Origin: Shimia isoporae
Lineage (GTDB): Bacteria > Pseudomonadota > Alphaproteobacteria > Rhodobacterales > Rhodobacteraceae
Length of the DNA: 64,000 nucleotides
NCBI RefSeq assembly: GCF_004346865.1
Contig: NZ_SMGR01000005.1
Span: 124,001-188,000 of the forward strand
Direction of reading: 5' to 3'
The notes below the pieces were generated by a model. The model saw only the letters and a list, made by a program, of their open reading frames with translations. It was not told where the DNA came from and made no database searches. This document shows, one piece after another, positions 24,835 to 32,772 of this stretch; position 1 is the first letter of the stretch, and each line of letters begins with the position of its first letter. The translations under genes and the position numbers were made by a program.

Positions 24835-24908
24835 GGCTGGCTCTCCCCGCGCGCGCTTACGCTAGGGACAGTAGCGCCAACAATTCCGGTGTCCAGTGCC
24901 GTTCCTGA

Positions 24909-26036
24909 TCACAACGTCGCAACAGTTACAATCTCTTGCCGGCCGTACCCGTTGAAACCGGTTGAAATCGACGCCGTGTACGCGCCCATGGCTCGGAAAA
25001 GTAGATAATCCTCTTCCTGCAGGCTTTCAGGTAATGACATTGGATCCGGCAAACGATCGAGGCTGTCACACGTCGGTCCAAATATCACGCGGGGCGTTTC
25101 GCGCCCCACGATCTGTTCACCCCCCCGACAAACGGAAACTCGATCCGGAAGGCCAATGTCTCGAAATTCGGTTAAGGCGCCGTAGGCGCCGTCATTGAGA
25201 AACACAGCTTCACCCCGCACCGCCTTTACCCGCAAAGCCAAAGTGAAGGATTCAGCTACCATCGCGCGACCCGGTTCACATACCAAGCCCGGGGCTTCGC
25301 TTCCAAATACCTTTCGTGTTTCGTGCGATATTCTTTCAAAGATCGCATCCAAGTCGGGTTCAGGTCCGCTCCGATGCGCCGCAAAACCGCCACCAACATT
25401 CAATCTTCTCAGGGTAATCCCAGCTTTTTGCGCAACCTTTGCAGCTACCGTGATGTAGACGGCCCAAGCCTCTGGATCGACGCATTGCGTTCCGGGGTGA
25501 AAAGTGATCGATGTTGCGAACCCCATTTGCTCAGCCGCTTGCAAAAGACAGACAGCTTCTTCGGGATCTGCACCGAATTTCTCCCCGAAGTCATAGGCGG
25601 CACCTGTAACAGGCAAACGCAAACGGATTGCGATCTCCGTTCCCTCCCGTGGCACATCTTTGAGTTTTGCCAATTCCTTATGACAATCAACTGACCAGCT
25701 TGCGATCCCATGGCCGACGGCTTCCGCGATCTCAGCTCTGGACCTTACAGGATTGTGGTAGTGCAGCACGGCATCGGATTTCGCGCGACGGACACGAGCC
25801 ATTTCCAACGGCGAGGCCACGTCAAATGCGCCGATACCCGCGCTCACCAGATTATGTAGCACTACATCATGGTCGTTCGCCTTGACCGCGTATGTGACGA
25901 GGCCGTCGAACCCTTCCAAAAATCTTCGTGCCGTGGATTGCAAAATTTCAGGCGCAAAATACAAAACCGGCGTGTCCGGCTGAAACTTCGGCAAATGCCA
26001 ATGGGGCGACGGCCACAAAGCCGGTTGGTTACGCAT
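24909..26036 (-). CDS. Fold-III PLP ornithine/lysine decarboxylase
   Basis: ATG 26036 follows GGAGAGG at a normal distance; the frame continues upstream to 26231 but into the divergent Lrp gene's region. The 375-residue protein has PLP Lys52 in TYAVKAND, the glycine-rich phosphate loop RRLNVGGGF, HPGTQC, CEPGRA and FGPTCDSLDR, whose Cys and Asp act across the dimer interface. This matches eukaryotic-type ornithine decarboxylase, which forms putrescine; lysine or arginine use cannot be excluded. The divergent Lrp/AsnC gene is its likely regulator. Confidence 0.85.
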   Translation of the reverse strand: MRNQPALWPSPHWHLPKFQPDTPVLYFAPEILQSTARRFLEGFDGLVTYAVKANDHDVVLHNLVSAGIGAFDVASPLEMARVRRAKSDAVLHYHNPVRSRAEIAEAVGHGIASWSVDCHKELAKLKDVPREGTEIAIRLRLPVTGAAYDFGEKFGADPEEAVCLLQAAEQMGFATSITFHPGTQCVDPEAWAVYITVAAKVAQKAGITLRRLNVGGGFAAHRSGPEPDLDAIFERISHETRKVFGSEAPGLVCEPGRAMVAESFTLALRVKAVRGEAVFLNDGAYGALTEFRDIGLPDRVSVCRGGEQIVGRETPRVIFGPTCDSLDRLPDPMSLPESLQEEDYLLFRAMGAYTASISTGFNGYGRQEIVTVATL

Positions 26037-26142
26037 ATCCTGCCTCTCCAGTTTTTTTTCCAGATTGGGCGGAATTTCAGTCGATTTCACCGAGCGAATT
26101 GGTAAATTCGCACAACAATAACGGCAAAATGACGACCAAAAA

Positions 26143-26580
26143 ATGCAACTTGACGAAACCGACCACAAACTACTTGGGCTACTGTCAGAAAATGCACGCG
26201 AACCCGTTGCGACATTGGCTCGAAAACTCAATCTTGCGAGAACGACCGTTCAAGCACGCCTTGATCGCCTCGAAAACTCCGGTGCCATCGCGGCATACAC
26301 AGTCCAACTCGGAGAAATTGCCCGCCCGCGATTGCGTGCCACTGCGTTGATTTCGATTGAGGTGCGTGCCGGCCCGTCGGTTCTTCAGAAGCTCAAAACG
26401 CTTCCGGCTGTGGAAACTGTTCACACGTGTTCAGGTCGCTTTGACCTGATCGTTCAACTGGCCGCCGATAGCACAGCGGAACTTGACGATACTTTGGACA
26501 GCATCGGCGAAGCCAAGGGGGTCAATAGTTCCGAAAGCTTGATTCACCTTTCGACCCGCCTGAGCCGCACCCGTACTTAA
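26143..26580 (+). CDS. Lrp/AsnC family transcriptional regulator
   Basis: The 145-residue protein has an N-terminal winged helix-turn-helix (about 1-60: LDETDHKLLGLLSENAREPV then LARTTVQARLDRLE) and a C-terminal RAM ligand-binding domain (about 65-140), with CSGRFDLIVQL as the conserved strand. It is divergent from the ornithine decarboxylase with a 106-bp AT-rich gap. Such pairs commonly sense the amino acid used by the neighbour. The specific ligand is not shown by sequence. Confidence 0.9.
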   Translation: MQLDETDHKLLGLLSENAREPVATLARKLNLARTTVQARLDRLENSGAIAAYTVQLGEIARPRLRATALISIEVRAGPSVLQKLKTLPAVETVHTCSGRFDLIVQLAADSTAELDDTLDSIGEAKGVNSSESLIHLSTRLSRTRT

Positions 26581-26643
26581 TTTCGCTTTGGCTCTTGGGG
26601 TCGACATGCAAAGTTGAGCCCGAAAACCATTCGGGGAACAACA

Positions 26644-27792
26644 ATGTCCGCATTTTTAACCAACGAAGAGATGACCGGCACCTGGTTGGGACGGGTGTGG
26701 CGCCCCGAGTTTGAAGGCCCTAGCGTCGTAACTCTGCGGGATGGCGAGGTTTTCGACATCACCGCCAAGGCTGCACCGACGGTCCGCGACATTTGCGAAT
26801 TGCCGTCGCCCTCAGCCTATGTTCAGACAGCCAAGGGAAACTCCATCGGAACGCTCGAAACGCTTTCCGCAGCCCCATCTTCGACAGATGCCGCGCATTT
26901 TCTGGCCCCCTGTGATTTACAAGCCATCAAGGCTTGCGGCGTCACATTCGCCCGATCAATGGTGGAACGGGTCATCGAGGAGCGGGCCAGTGGTGATCCA
27001 CAAGCAGCCGAAGCCATACGCGCCCGTGTGGGTGCAGTCATTGGCGACAGCCTACGCAACCTACGCGCAGGTAGCCCCGAAGCGGAGAAAGTCAAACAAG
27101 CTCTGATCTCGGAAGGATTATGGTCCCAATACCTTGAAGTCGGCATTGGACCGGACGCAGAGGTCTTTTCGAAAGCTCAATCACTATCGGCCGTTGGTCA
27201 CAATGCCCAAATCGGTCTTCATCCGATCTCGACTTGGAACAATCCTGAACCGGAAGTCGTTCTGGCTGTTTCGTCAAACGGACAGATTGTCGGTGCAACG
27301 CTTGGCAACGACGTGAACCTCCGCGACGTCGAAGGCCGATCTGCACTCCTACTGTCAAAGGCCAAAGACAACAACGCCTCCGCTGCAATAGGCCCGATGA
27401 TCAGGCTGTTTGACGACAGTTTCTCTCTGGACGACCTGCGAAAAACGGACATCGCCCTGCGTGTGGACGGGCCGGATGGCTTCACATTGCATGGTCAGTC
27501 CACTATGCGCGAAATTAGCCGTGACCCTCTGGATCTGGTGCGGCAAACCATTGGTCGCCATCACCAATATCCCGATGGTCTGATGCTCTATCTCGGTACA
27601 CTTTTTGCGCCGACCGAGGACCGTGATGTTCCCGGCGAAGGCTTCACGCACAAAATCGGAGATGTGGTGACAATTTCAGCAAAAGGCTTAGGAACCCTAC
27701 AAAACACCGTACAGCTTTCTACCGAGTGTCCGGAATGGACGTTTGGTGCAAGTCACCTCATGCGCAATCTGGCGCAGCGGGACCTCCTCTAA
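26644..27792 (+). CDS. Fumarylacetoacetate hydrolase-family protein
   Basis: ATG 26644 gives 382 residues; an in-frame codon at 26614 adds 10 residues with no support. The protein has the FAH fold: an N-terminal domain (about 1-90) and a catalytic domain with ACGVTFARSM, HNAQIGLHPISTWNNPEPEV (metal-binding Glu pair region) and a C-terminal KIGDVVTISAKGLGTLQN. This N-terminally extended subtype includes sugar-acid (2-keto-3-deoxy) dehydratases and hydrolases. Convergent with the LysR gene (4-bp overlap). Substrate is not determinable. Confidence 0.82.
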   Translation: MSAFLTNEEMTGTWLGRVWRPEFEGPSVVTLRDGEVFDITAKAAPTVRDICELPSPSAYVQTAKGNSIGTLETLSAAPSSTDAAHFLAPCDLQAIKACGVTFARSMVERVIEERASGDPQAAEAIRARVGAVIGDSLRNLRAGSPEAEKVKQALISEGLWSQYLEVGIGPDAEVFSKAQSLSAVGHNAQIGLHPISTWNNPEPEVVLAVSSNGQIVGATLGNDVNLRDVEGRSALLLSKAKDNNASAAIGPMIRLFDDSFSLDDLRKTDIALRVDGPDGFTLHGQSTMREISRDPLDLVRQTIGRHHQYPDGLMLYLGTLFAPTEDRDVPGEGFTHKIGDVVTISAKGLGTLQNTVQLSTECPEWTFGASHLMRNLAQRDLL

Positions 27793-28679
27793 TCCCACCC
27801 TTGTTGGCGTACCCATTCTAAAAGCCAGTCTCGAAAGCGGCGAGCCGGTGGACGCAATGCTCTTAGATCGTCATACACGAGGTGATAAGTTTGCGACCCG
27901 CGGACTCTTGCTCCGTCCAGACAAGTAACCAACCCGGCGCCACGCATTTCCGCATCAGAGGCAGGCGCTCGCGCCAATGCAATCCCCCGACCTGCGCGTG
28001 CCATCGCCATCGCCATCACAGTACTGTCAGCGTAAACCATTTTCCCCGCTCCCGGCATGACTTTGACCTCCTCGAGCATCTGGCGCCAGCCGCTGCGATG
28101 AGTGCCTACTTCGATCAGCGGCCAATCAAGCAAATCTCCCGGTTGAGAAATTTTGTCCGCGATTTCAGGGGCAGCCACAGGAAAAAGCCACTCCCCCATG
28201 ATCCGGTCACTTTCCGCTCCATAGGCATGGGGATTGCCAAAGATGATTTTGAGATCCGAAAAACCTTGCTGGAAGTCCACTGCCGAATTGCCGGTGCTGA
28301 GAACTACGGAAAGCCCCGGGTGAGCCGCTTCAAATTCGGGCAGTCCTCTTGAAAGTACTCCGTGTGCAAAAATAAGAACGCAATGCACGTACAAACCTTG
28401 TTCCCGCGACTTGCCAAACAACCCTTCCGTCGCTTCCTCTAGTGTCATCAGCGACTGCTGCACGGGCGCAAGATATGCGCGACCCGCCTCCGTCAGTTTC
28501 ACCGAATGGGCTTGCCTTACAAACAGCGGTGCCCCCAAGCGCTCCTCAAGGCTTTTGACCTGCTGACTCACAGCCGCCGCCGACATGTTCAGCTGCTCAG
28601 CGGCCCGCGCGAAACTCTCGGTGCGGGCGGCGGCCTCAAAAACCTTAAGCCAGTTTAGGGATGGGATGCGTCCTGCCAT
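27789..28679 (-). CDS. LysR family transcriptional regulator
   Basis: The 296-residue protein (ATG 28679; a second ATG four codons upstream) has an N-terminal winged HTH (about 5-65: SLNWLKVFEAAARTESFARA then SAAAVSQQVKSLEERLG), of the GcvA-like branch. The C-terminal substrate-binding domain (about 90-295) is intact. The next gene is divergent (106 bp away) and encodes the PhyH dioxygenase, so autoregulation and control of the PhyH-HD operon is likely by the usual LysR arrangement. Confidence 0.9.
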   Translation of the reverse strand: MAGRIPSLNWLKVFEAAARTESFARAAEQLNMSAAAVSQQVKSLEERLGAPLFVRQAHSVKLTEAGRAYLAPVQQSLMTLEEATEGLFGKSREQGLYVHCVLIFAHGVLSRGLPEFEAAHPGLSVVLSTGNSAVDFQQGFSDLKIIFGNPHAYGAESDRIMGEWLFPVAAPEIADKISQPGDLLDWPLIEVGTHRSGWRQMLEEVKVMPGAGKMVYADSTVMAMAMARAGRGIALARAPASDAEMRGAGLVTCLDGARVRGSQTYHLVYDDLRALRPPARRFRDWLLEWVRQQGWD

Positions 28680-28784
28680 GCCGCACAGCATAAGTATAAC
28701 TTAGCCTGCCGGTCCAGAACCATCGTGCTGTGTCGTGCGATGCGTGTCCTAGAATGGTACAAGCAAAATCACAGGACGGCGTAC

Positions 28785-29642
28785 ATGCAAACTGATCTTA
28801 CCGAAGACCAAAAGTCCAATTACTGGGACGACGGTTACCTTTTTCCGCTAGACATTATGAGCCGCGAGGAAGCGGCTCGCTGGCGATCCGAAATCGAATC
28901 CATCGAAACAGATTGGCTGTCTGCCGACCTTCCTCTGCCTTTGAACAGCTACAAACGCGTCAACTCGCATGTAGTGCTTCCCATGGCATCGAAACTGGCA
29001 TCAGACCCGCGCGTTCTCGACATCGTCGAAGGCATTTTGGGACCGAACATACTTGTATGGAGCGCAGAGTTTTTCATCAAAGAGCCAAACACAAAATCAT
29101 TTGTATCAATGCACCAGGACCTTACTTATTGGGGCTTGGGCGCAATCGACGGCCTTGTTACAGCCTGGATCGCGCTCTCACCCGCGACCGTGCAATCAGG
29201 GTGTATGGACTTCGTAAAAGGAAGCCACAAAAACCCGATCCTACCACATGCCGACACCCACGAAGCGGACAACCTCCTCTCGCGCGGTCAGGAAGTAGCG
29301 GTGGAAATTGCCCCAGAGGACAAAACCGCCATCGAACTGCAACCGGGGCAAATGTCGCTGCATCACGGTCTTACAATCCACGGGTCGGGCCCGAATGTTT
29401 CCGACGACCGACGCATTGGCTTTGTTATCCGCTATATCAATCCGGAAATTGCGCAAGAGGTTGCGGACAAGGATTACGCGATGTTGGTGCGCGGCGCCGA
29501 TCGGATTGGGAACTTTGTTCACGTGGCACCGCCCAAGGCACCGTTCGATCCACCAACGCTGGACCTCTACGAGGAAATCAGAAAAGCTCAGGCAGCCGCA
29601 CTCATGAAGGGCAGCAAAGATACCAAGAGGCTCTACGGATGA
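28785..29642 (+). CDS. Phytanoyl-CoA dioxygenase (PhyH)-family Fe(II)/2-oxoglutarate oxygenase
   Basis: ATG 28785 follows AGGACGG; 285 residues. The double-stranded beta helix has iron ligands H110-x-D112 (SMHQDLTYW) and a distal His in LTIHGSGPNVSDDRR, probably H199, with Arg209/210 for 2-oxoglutarate. GCMDFVKGSHKN is a typical PhyH segment. It is coupled by ATGA to an HD-domain gene. In phosphonate catabolism PhnY (2-aminoethylphosphonate hydroxylase) belongs to this family and is paired with HD protein PhnZ, so that role is suggested, not proven. Confidence 0.85.
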   Translation: MQTDLTEDQKSNYWDDGYLFPLDIMSREEAARWRSEIESIETDWLSADLPLPLNSYKRVNSHVVLPMASKLASDPRVLDIVEGILGPNILVWSAEFFIKEPNTKSFVSMHQDLTYWGLGAIDGLVTAWIALSPATVQSGCMDFVKGSHKNPILPHADTHEADNLLSRGQEVAVEIAPEDKTAIELQPGQMSLHHGLTIHGSGPNVSDDRRIGFVIRYINPEIAQEVADKDYAMLVRGADRIGNFVHVAPPKAPFDPPTLDLYEEIRKAQAAALMKGSKDTKRLYG

Positions 29643-30280
29643 CGGACGCACCGAAAATGAACAAGGTCGACTTCACACAGATGAAGGACGGCACCAAGGA
29701 AGAGTACGAATTTCTCAACGCGCTTGAAATCGATCACACCAAACATACTGCTGACCGACTGCTCAAGGCACTCGTCGACCTTGATGAAAGCCTCTCCGGT
29801 TATCAGATCACCCGACTGGGCCACTCATTGCAGTCCGCAACGCGAGCCTGGAACGATGGCGCGGACATCGACTGGGTGGTGTCGGCACTTTTGCATGACA
29901 TCGGCGACATTTACGCGCCGTATAATCACGACGAATATGCGGCAACAATCCTGAAACCCTTCGTGCGAGAACAGTGCAAATGGGTTGTGGAAACTCACGG
30001 TGATTTTCAAATGGTCTACTATGGGCATCATCTGGATGGCTTTGACCAAAACAAACGAGAGCGTCACCGTGATCACCCCTATTTTGAAGACAACGTGGTC
30101 TTTTGCGAGCGTTGGGATCAGGCGAGCTTTGATCCAGACTACGAAACCAAGCCAATAGAATTCTTTGCACCAATGGTGAGGGAAGTATTTGACCGGCCCG
30201 CCTACGATCCGGATATCATCAATGCCGGCGTTCGAGTCCCGCTAATCAACGCTGACGTTGCGGCCACGCGGGCAAGTTAG
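29639..30280 (+). CDS. HD-domain protein, candidate mixed-valent diiron oxygenase (PhnZ/TmpB-like)
   Basis: The ATG overlaps the PhyH stop (ATGA); 213 residues. Metal ligands expected in the PhnZ/MIOX branch can be placed: H62 (RLGHSLQ), H86-D87 (ALLHDIGD), H97 (YNHDEYAA), H120 (VETHGDF) and D160 or D165 (CERWDQASFD). The 24-residue H62-to-H86 spacing equals that in PhnZ. PhnZ and TmpB split C-P bonds of alpha-hydroxyphosphonates produced by a 2OG oxygenase, which is what the upstream gene resembles. An alternative is an ordinary HD phosphohydrolase; no phosphonate transporter is nearby. Confidence 0.7.
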   Translation: MTDAPKMNKVDFTQMKDGTKEEYEFLNALEIDHTKHTADRLLKALVDLDESLSGYQITRLGHSLQSATRAWNDGADIDWVVSALLHDIGDIYAPYNHDEYAATILKPFVREQCKWVVETHGDFQMVYYGHHLDGFDQNKRERHRDHPYFEDNVVFCERWDQASFDPDYETKPIEFFAPMVREVFDRPAYDPDIINAGVRVPLINADVAATRAS

Positions 30281-30303
30281 GCGACCTTCATCGAGCCTGC
30301 GCG

Positions 30304-30657
30304 TCAGAACCGAAACGAAACGCTTTTTTCCCCATCGGAACCGAAATCGAGAACCAGAGAGGCAATATCAGGAATTGCCCCTCTGAACTTCAGCTTCAAG
30401 CGCGTTTCCGTGATCTGTCCTGCAGGCACTCCCAGCACGGCGAAATTCAACACCTCGGCACCAGGTACCTGAACGTTTCTCAGCTTAACGGCAGTCACTC
30501 CGGTGTTGAACAAGACCAACTCGACTAGAGCCACACCGCCCCTTACTCGGACAACATCGGCTGAAATCTTAAGTTGCAAATGTGAATGTCCTTCGTGCGC
30601 GATTCCTGTGGCAGGCACCACAAGCCCCCAAACCAACAGCGTCCGACGTGAGATCAT
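30304..30657 (-). CDS. Exported protein of unknown function with His-rich mature N-terminus
   Basis: The 117-residue protein starts MISRRTLLVWGLVVPATGIA, a signal sequence with a twin-arginine-like SRRTLL, and the predicted mature N-terminus AHEGHSHLQL has three His within seven residues, a possible copper- or nickel-binding site. The remainder is beta-rich and could be a small immunoglobulin-like fold. No family name. It stands alone between the HD gene and a tRNA promoter, convergent with the HD gene. Confidence 0.65.
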   Translation of the reverse strand: MISRRTLLVWGLVVPATGIAHEGHSHLQLKISADVVRVRGGVALVELVLFNTGVTAVKLRNVQVPGAEVLNFAVLGVPAGQITETRLKLKFRGAIPDIASLVLDFGSDGEKSVSFRF

Positions 30658-30740
30658 TTCACTCTCTCCAATTCAGCAAGGTCACGTGTGCCAGCTTTTT
30701 TGTGTCTGAAAAAGTTTTTTCGGATTCCCCCGATTTTCTG

Positions 30741-30770
30741 CTTGCAGCCCCGCGCGACTCTTTATATCTC
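30741..30770 (+). promoter_or_regulatory. Promoter of tRNA-Gly copy 1
   Basis: CTTGCA (30741-30746) and TATCTC (30765-30770) are separated by 18 bp. The same two hexamers with the same spacing occur upstream of tRNA-Gly copy 2, while the spacer sequences differ, which supports functional conservation. Confidence 0.6.
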
Positions 30771-30771
30771 A

Positions 30772-30864
30772 CGCCTCACCCAAAGGATGCGGGCGTAGCT
30801 CAGGGGTAGAGCATAACCTTGCCAAGGTTAGGGTCGTGAGTTCGAATCTCATCGCCCGCTCCAA
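30772..30864 (+). repeat. 93-bp direct repeat containing tRNA-Gly, copy 1
   Basis: The segment CGCCTCACCCAAAGGAT plus the whole tRNA, CCA and one extra A is identical to 32637-32729, offset 1865 bp. The copies bracket the photolyase gene. Confidence 0.9.
30789..30863 (+). tRNA. tRNA-Gly(GCC), copy 1
   Basis: GCGGGCG and CGCCCGC form the acceptor stem, with T as discriminator (30860) and an encoded CCA (30861-30863). The D-arm (GTAGCTCAGGGGTAGAGC), anticodon loop TTGCCAA giving anticodon GCC (Gly), and TTCGAATC T-loop are all normal. It decodes GGC and GGT. Confidence 0.97.
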
Positions 30865-31024
30865 TTGGGATCTCCACTAATTTTTGCGTTTTGTGTTGCG
30901 GCACCGCTGCGAACAATAAAGAACGTTCGGCCATACCCGACGCCATTTTTTCCGCCAGGAGAACGGGCGCCCACAAGTCAGACAAACCTTCTGCGGCAAG
31001 TCGCGCTTTCGAACGATCTTCAAG

Positions 31025-32527
31025 TCATATGTCCCCGAAGGGCAATTTCAATTGGGCATCATTACGGCTTTTGGTTCTTCGCGGGCGTCTCCGCTTTCGA
31101 CTGCCGAGTCGGCTTTGAATTTCTTTGGCCTCCGTTTTGAACGCCTCTCCACGACGCACAGCCCATATTTTCTGACGGGCTTCGCGCGCTGCCTGCATGT
31201 GATCCACAACTGGCATAGGATAAACCTTGTCCAAAACAGCATCAGCATTGTCGGCAAACCAAGGTTCCTGAATCCATCGAACGTCGATCTCGCGGAGTTC
31301 CGGCACCCACCGCCTTACGAACGCACCGGTCGGATCCTGATCTTTGCCCTGTTTCACCGGATTGTAGATCCGGGCTGTGTTGATACCTGTCGTTCCCGAT
31401 TGCATTTGGACTTGGCTCCAATGAATTCCCGGTTCGTAGTCGGTGAAATATCGCGCGAGCTGCAATCCGGGTGACCGCCAGTCCAGCCAAAGATGATATG
31501 AGGCAGTGGCCATCACCATCGCGCGCATTCTAAAGTTCAACCAGCCCGTCGCCCGAAGTGACCGCATACAGGCATCAACAAACGGCAGGCCGGTTTCCCC
31601 ATTGCTCCAAGCTTTTAGCAAGGCAACGTCGGGTTCTGACCGGCGTACTCCGTCATAAGCGTGATGCATATTCTGAAATTCGATACCTGGCGCGTCCTCA
31701 AGTTTTTGAATGAAATGACAATGCCAATGCAACCGGCCGTTAAACGACTTGAGCGACTCCCGCCATTGACGATCTGTGTGCGCAACCGAGGCTCGACGCG
31801 CGCAATTGGCTTGATGGACCTCCCGAACAGAAAGCGCTCCCCACGCGAGGTATGGCGATAGTCGCGAGCACGCGAACGCACCATTTACGGGCGATGACAT
31901 TGCTCGACGGTATGTTTCGCCTCGGCTTTGCAAAAAGCTATGCAGCGTACCCAAGCCCACGCGGCGCCCCCCACGCTGTGCAAGCGGGCAATGGTCAGGC
32001 GCCAACCGCAAATCATTTCCGTCAGGAATGTGACCCGTTTCCAAAGACAACGGCATAAGTGCTGGGGGTTTGGACTGTGGCAGCGACATGTGTTTTTCCC
32101 AGCGGGTCGCCCACCCGTCTCTGGACGCCAACCCACGGACAACCCCGTGGTTTTGCAGCTCGTTCCATGGCACGCCATGTGTTCGACACCAAGCGGCCAC
32201 ACGCTTGTCCCGTTCAAAGGTCCAACCACTTCCAGTTTCCTCGTGAGACCACAGAACCGAGAGCAATCCGTCTCTCTTTAGACCGGCCAAAACTTCAACC
32301 ACATCGCCACGCCGCACCACAAGCGGCTGTCCAAGTTGGGCAAGTGCACTGCGAAGCGAAGCGAGGCATTCAGACACGAATCTCCATTGCCGTGCCGACA
32401 TGTCCTGCTCCTGCCAGAGCGCGTCCTCAACGACATAGAGCGGCAAAACTGCGCCTTGCTCCGCCGCCAGACAAAGAGGACGATGATCTTCTACTCTCAG
32501 ATCCCGCTTGAACCATACAACCTGCAC
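31025..32527 (-). CDS. Cryptochrome/deoxyribodipyrimidine photolyase family protein
   Basis: The 500-residue protein has a Rossmann-like antenna domain (about 1-130: [13 protein letters not shown]) and a helical FAD-binding domain (about 200-450) with [15 protein letters not shown], the conserved [17 protein letters not shown] and [12 protein letters not shown] segments. The C-terminus (about 460-500) is a basic extension ([12 protein letters not shown]) ahead of KLPFGDI. Family members repair UV lesions with blue light or act as photoreceptors; the repair role is not distinguishable here. The gene lies alone between duplicated tRNA-Gly genes on the opposite strand. Confidence 0.88.
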   Translation of the reverse strand: MQVVWFKRDLRVEDHRPLCLAAEQGAVLPLYVVEDALWQEQDMSARQWRFVSECLASLRSALAQLGQPLVVRRGDVVEVLAGLKRDGLLSVLWSHEETGSGWTFERDKRVAAWCRTHGVPWNELQNHGVVRGLASRDGWATRWEKHMSLPQSKPPALMPLSLETGHIPDGNDLRLAPDHCPLAQRGGRRVGLGTLHSFLQSRGETYRRAMSSPVNGAFACSRLSPYLAWGALSVREVHQANCARRASVAHTDRQWRESLKSFNGRLHWHCHFIQKLEDAPGIEFQNMHHAYDGVRRSEPDVALLKAWSNGETGLPFVDACMRSLRATGWLNFRMRAMVMATASYHLWLDWRSPGLQLARYFTDYEPGIHWSQVQMQSGTTGINTARIYNPVKQGKDQDPTGAFVRRWVPELREIDVRWIQEPWFADNADAVLDKVYPMPVVDHMQAAREARQKIWAVRRGEAFKTEAKEIQSRLGSRKRRRPRRTKSRNDAQLKLPFGDI

Positions 32528-32606
32528 AACGACGCTCCTTTCGAAGCATACGAGTCAAGACAGTACGGCGGATCCCCAGCACATCCGTTGTTTTTGACTT
32601 TTTTCG

Positions 32607-32636
32607 CTTGCAGTCCCTTGCCGGGATGGGTATCTC
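32607..32636 (+). promoter_or_regulatory. Promoter of tRNA-Gly copy 2
   Basis: CTTGCA (32607-32612) and TATCTC (32631-32636) with an 18-bp spacer, matching the elements before copy 1. Confidence 0.6.
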
Positions 32637-32729
32637 CGCCTCACCCAAAGGATGCGGGCGTAGCTCAGGGGTAGAGCATAACCTTGCCAAGGTTAGGGTC
32701 GTGAGTTCGAATCTCATCGCCCGCTCCAA
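32637..32729 (+). repeat. 93-bp direct repeat containing tRNA-Gly, copy 2
   Basis: Identical to 30772-30864 including 17 bp of 5' flank. Together the two copies could be a tandem duplication product or target-site-like ends of a small insertion carrying the photolyase. Confidence 0.9.
32654..32728 (+). tRNA. tRNA-Gly(GCC), copy 2
   Basis: Sequence identical to copy 1 from the first base through the encoded CCA (32726-32728). Anticodon GCC. A strong hairpin terminator follows at 32736-32764. Confidence 0.97.
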
Positions 32730-32735
32730 AAAACA

Positions 32736-32764
32736 AAAGGGCGCTGATTAACTCAGCGCCCTTT
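32736..32764. terminator. Bidirectional Rho-independent terminator
   Basis: AAAGGGCGCTGA and TCAGCGCCCTTT form a perfect 12-bp stem around TTAAC. It ends tRNA-Gly copy 2 on the plus strand and the amidohydrolase gene on the minus strand (stop at 32773). Confidence 0.85.
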
Positions 32765-32772
32765 GTCGTCTT

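Noticed and set aside
28913-30280. 455-residue version of the HD protein starting inside the PhyH gene
   Set aside because: The first 242 residues are out-of-frame translation of the PhyH gene; the ATGA-coupled ATG at 29639 has the natural N-terminus.
30911-30924. GAAC-N6-GAAC resembling a LexA box between tRNA-Gly copy 1 and the photolyase gene
   Set aside because: The spacer is 6 bp, not the 7 bp of the alphaproteobacterial SOS box, and it is far from the photolyase start.
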